Shown here in pieces: positions 5,735 to 6,179 of a stretch of 6,179 nucleotides of DNA. The position numbers and the translations under genes are program-made. The stretch is from Lachnospiraceae bacterium (GTDB lineage Bacteria; Bacillota; Clostridia; Lachnospirales; Lachnospiraceae). A model generated the notes under the pieces. That model was given only the letters and a program-made list of their open reading frames with translations, had not been told where the DNA came from and made no database searches. The number at the start of each line of letters is the position of its first letter. Position 1 is the stretch's first letter. Where the stretch lies: the NCBI GenBank assembly GCA_017483425.1, contig JAFUWM010000011.1, forward strand, positions 1 to 6,179. Reading direction: 5' to 3'.

Positions 5735-6179
5735 CTATCTCGCCCTCCCGTTTTCAAGCATGGACAGTGTCATGCGGGTTATGAATATATGCTTTGCGCT
5801 GTCGAAGCAGAAAGAGGCTCCGCCGTCATAGGTCTTTGTTACATCTTCAATACGCCTTAAGCCTATCCCGCCTCCCGTGGTGCTTACAAAGGCATCGGCA
5901 GGAAGAAAGCTCCCCGGGGTTTTGTTGTACCGATGGGATATGGAGGCGAAAGCACATGGGTTTTCAATCTGGACTGCAAATTCATTCGCTATCACACCTG
6001 CCGTAAATCGTATGCTGTCCGATGTATCTCCATCCGAGGCTTGCTCTCCGTATATTGCCGCACCTTCATCCGCAGTCTGCCCTCTGTATTCCAAGGCGCT
6101 TCTAACGGCGTTTTCCATCGCATTGCTTATAAGGATGGTTAAGTCCACATCGTCAAAGGGCAGCTTCCCGCAATTCGCC
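5735..6179 (-). CDS. GHKL sensor histidine kinase, C-terminal ATPase part (runs off right edge)
   Basis: The last 147 residues of a kinase are visible; the frame stays open to the window edge, so the sensor and phosphorylation parts are outside. A GTG at 6148 could be mistaken for a start, but the frame continues upstream through LPFDDVD, which belongs to the domain. Numbering from the edge, the N-box is NAMEN (19-23), the strand FAVQIENPC (67-75) has the expected Asn73, and GGGIGL (102-107) is the glycine-rich nucleotide lid. This arrangement is the HATPase of AgrC/VirS/ComD-type kinases, which often sense peptides through a multi-pass membrane domain; that domain cannot be seen here. The gene is followed 3 bases later by its cognate LytTR regulator. 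Confidence 0.85.
   Translation of the reverse strand, partial: ANCGKLPFDDVDLTILISNAMENAVRSALEYRGQTADEGAAIYGEQASDGDTSDSIRFTAGVIANEFAVQIENPCAFASISHRYNKTPGSFLPADAFVSTTGGGIGLRRIEDVTKTYDGGASFCFDSAKHIFITRMTLSMLENGRAR

Noticed and set aside
6146..6148. GTG as the start of the kinase gene
   Set aside because: The frame continues upstream to the window edge with residues that belong to the GHKL domain, so the gene is truncated by the window and does not start here.
1..6179. CRISPR array, tRNA/rRNA gene, insertion sequence or att site
   Set aside because: I saw no spaced direct repeats, no cloverleaf or rRNA-like segment, no transposase motifs and no terminal inverted repeats with target duplications.

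Overview
The window looks like a piece of a low-to-moderate-GC Firmicute chromosome, most likely a clostridial anaerobe of the Lachnospiraceae type. The reasons are strong AGGAGG ribosome sites, frequent ATA (Ile) and AGG/AGA (Arg) codons, a lipoprotein M13 peptidase, a BcrA-type ABC ATPase with small permeases, and an AgrC/AgrA-like (GHKL plus LytTR) two-component pair. The taxonomic call is an inference from style, not from a marker gene.

Layout. (1) Positions 1-242, minus strand: the 5' part of a gene running off the left edge. Its product begins with a classic double-glycine secretion leader ending at Gly23-Gly24, followed by at least 56 residues of cargo. (2) Positions 257-622: a 366-base divergent intergenic region. 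It holds a good promoter for the leader-peptide gene, weaker promoter candidates for the rightward operon, a 9-bp inverted repeat and a second dyad abutting the next ribosome site. (3) Positions 623-5024, plus strand: a tight four-gene block. It encodes a lipoprotein M13 zinc metallopeptidase, an ABC ATPase and two paralogous six-helix ABC-2 permeases; the last three are joined by ATGA overlaps. (4) Positions 5021-6179, minus strand: a sensor kinase (C-terminal ATPase half only, running off the right edge) and a LytTR response regulator 3 bases downstream. The regulator gene converges on the transporter operon, and their stop codons overlap.

Working model (inference). The neighbourhood resembles a peptide secretion, immunity or signalling locus. 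A double-glycine peptide is made divergently from a surface-anchored peptidase and a BcrAB/LanFEG-like ABC exporter, next to an Agr/Vir-type regulatory pair. The transporter could give self-protection or expel peptide, the M13 enzyme could trim or destroy extracellular peptide, and the kinase/regulator could sense a peptide and act on the dyad-rich intergenic region. The window lacks a C39-peptidase exporter (the usual processor of double-glycine leaders) and any peptide-modifying enzyme, so the link between the divergent gene and the rest is unproven.
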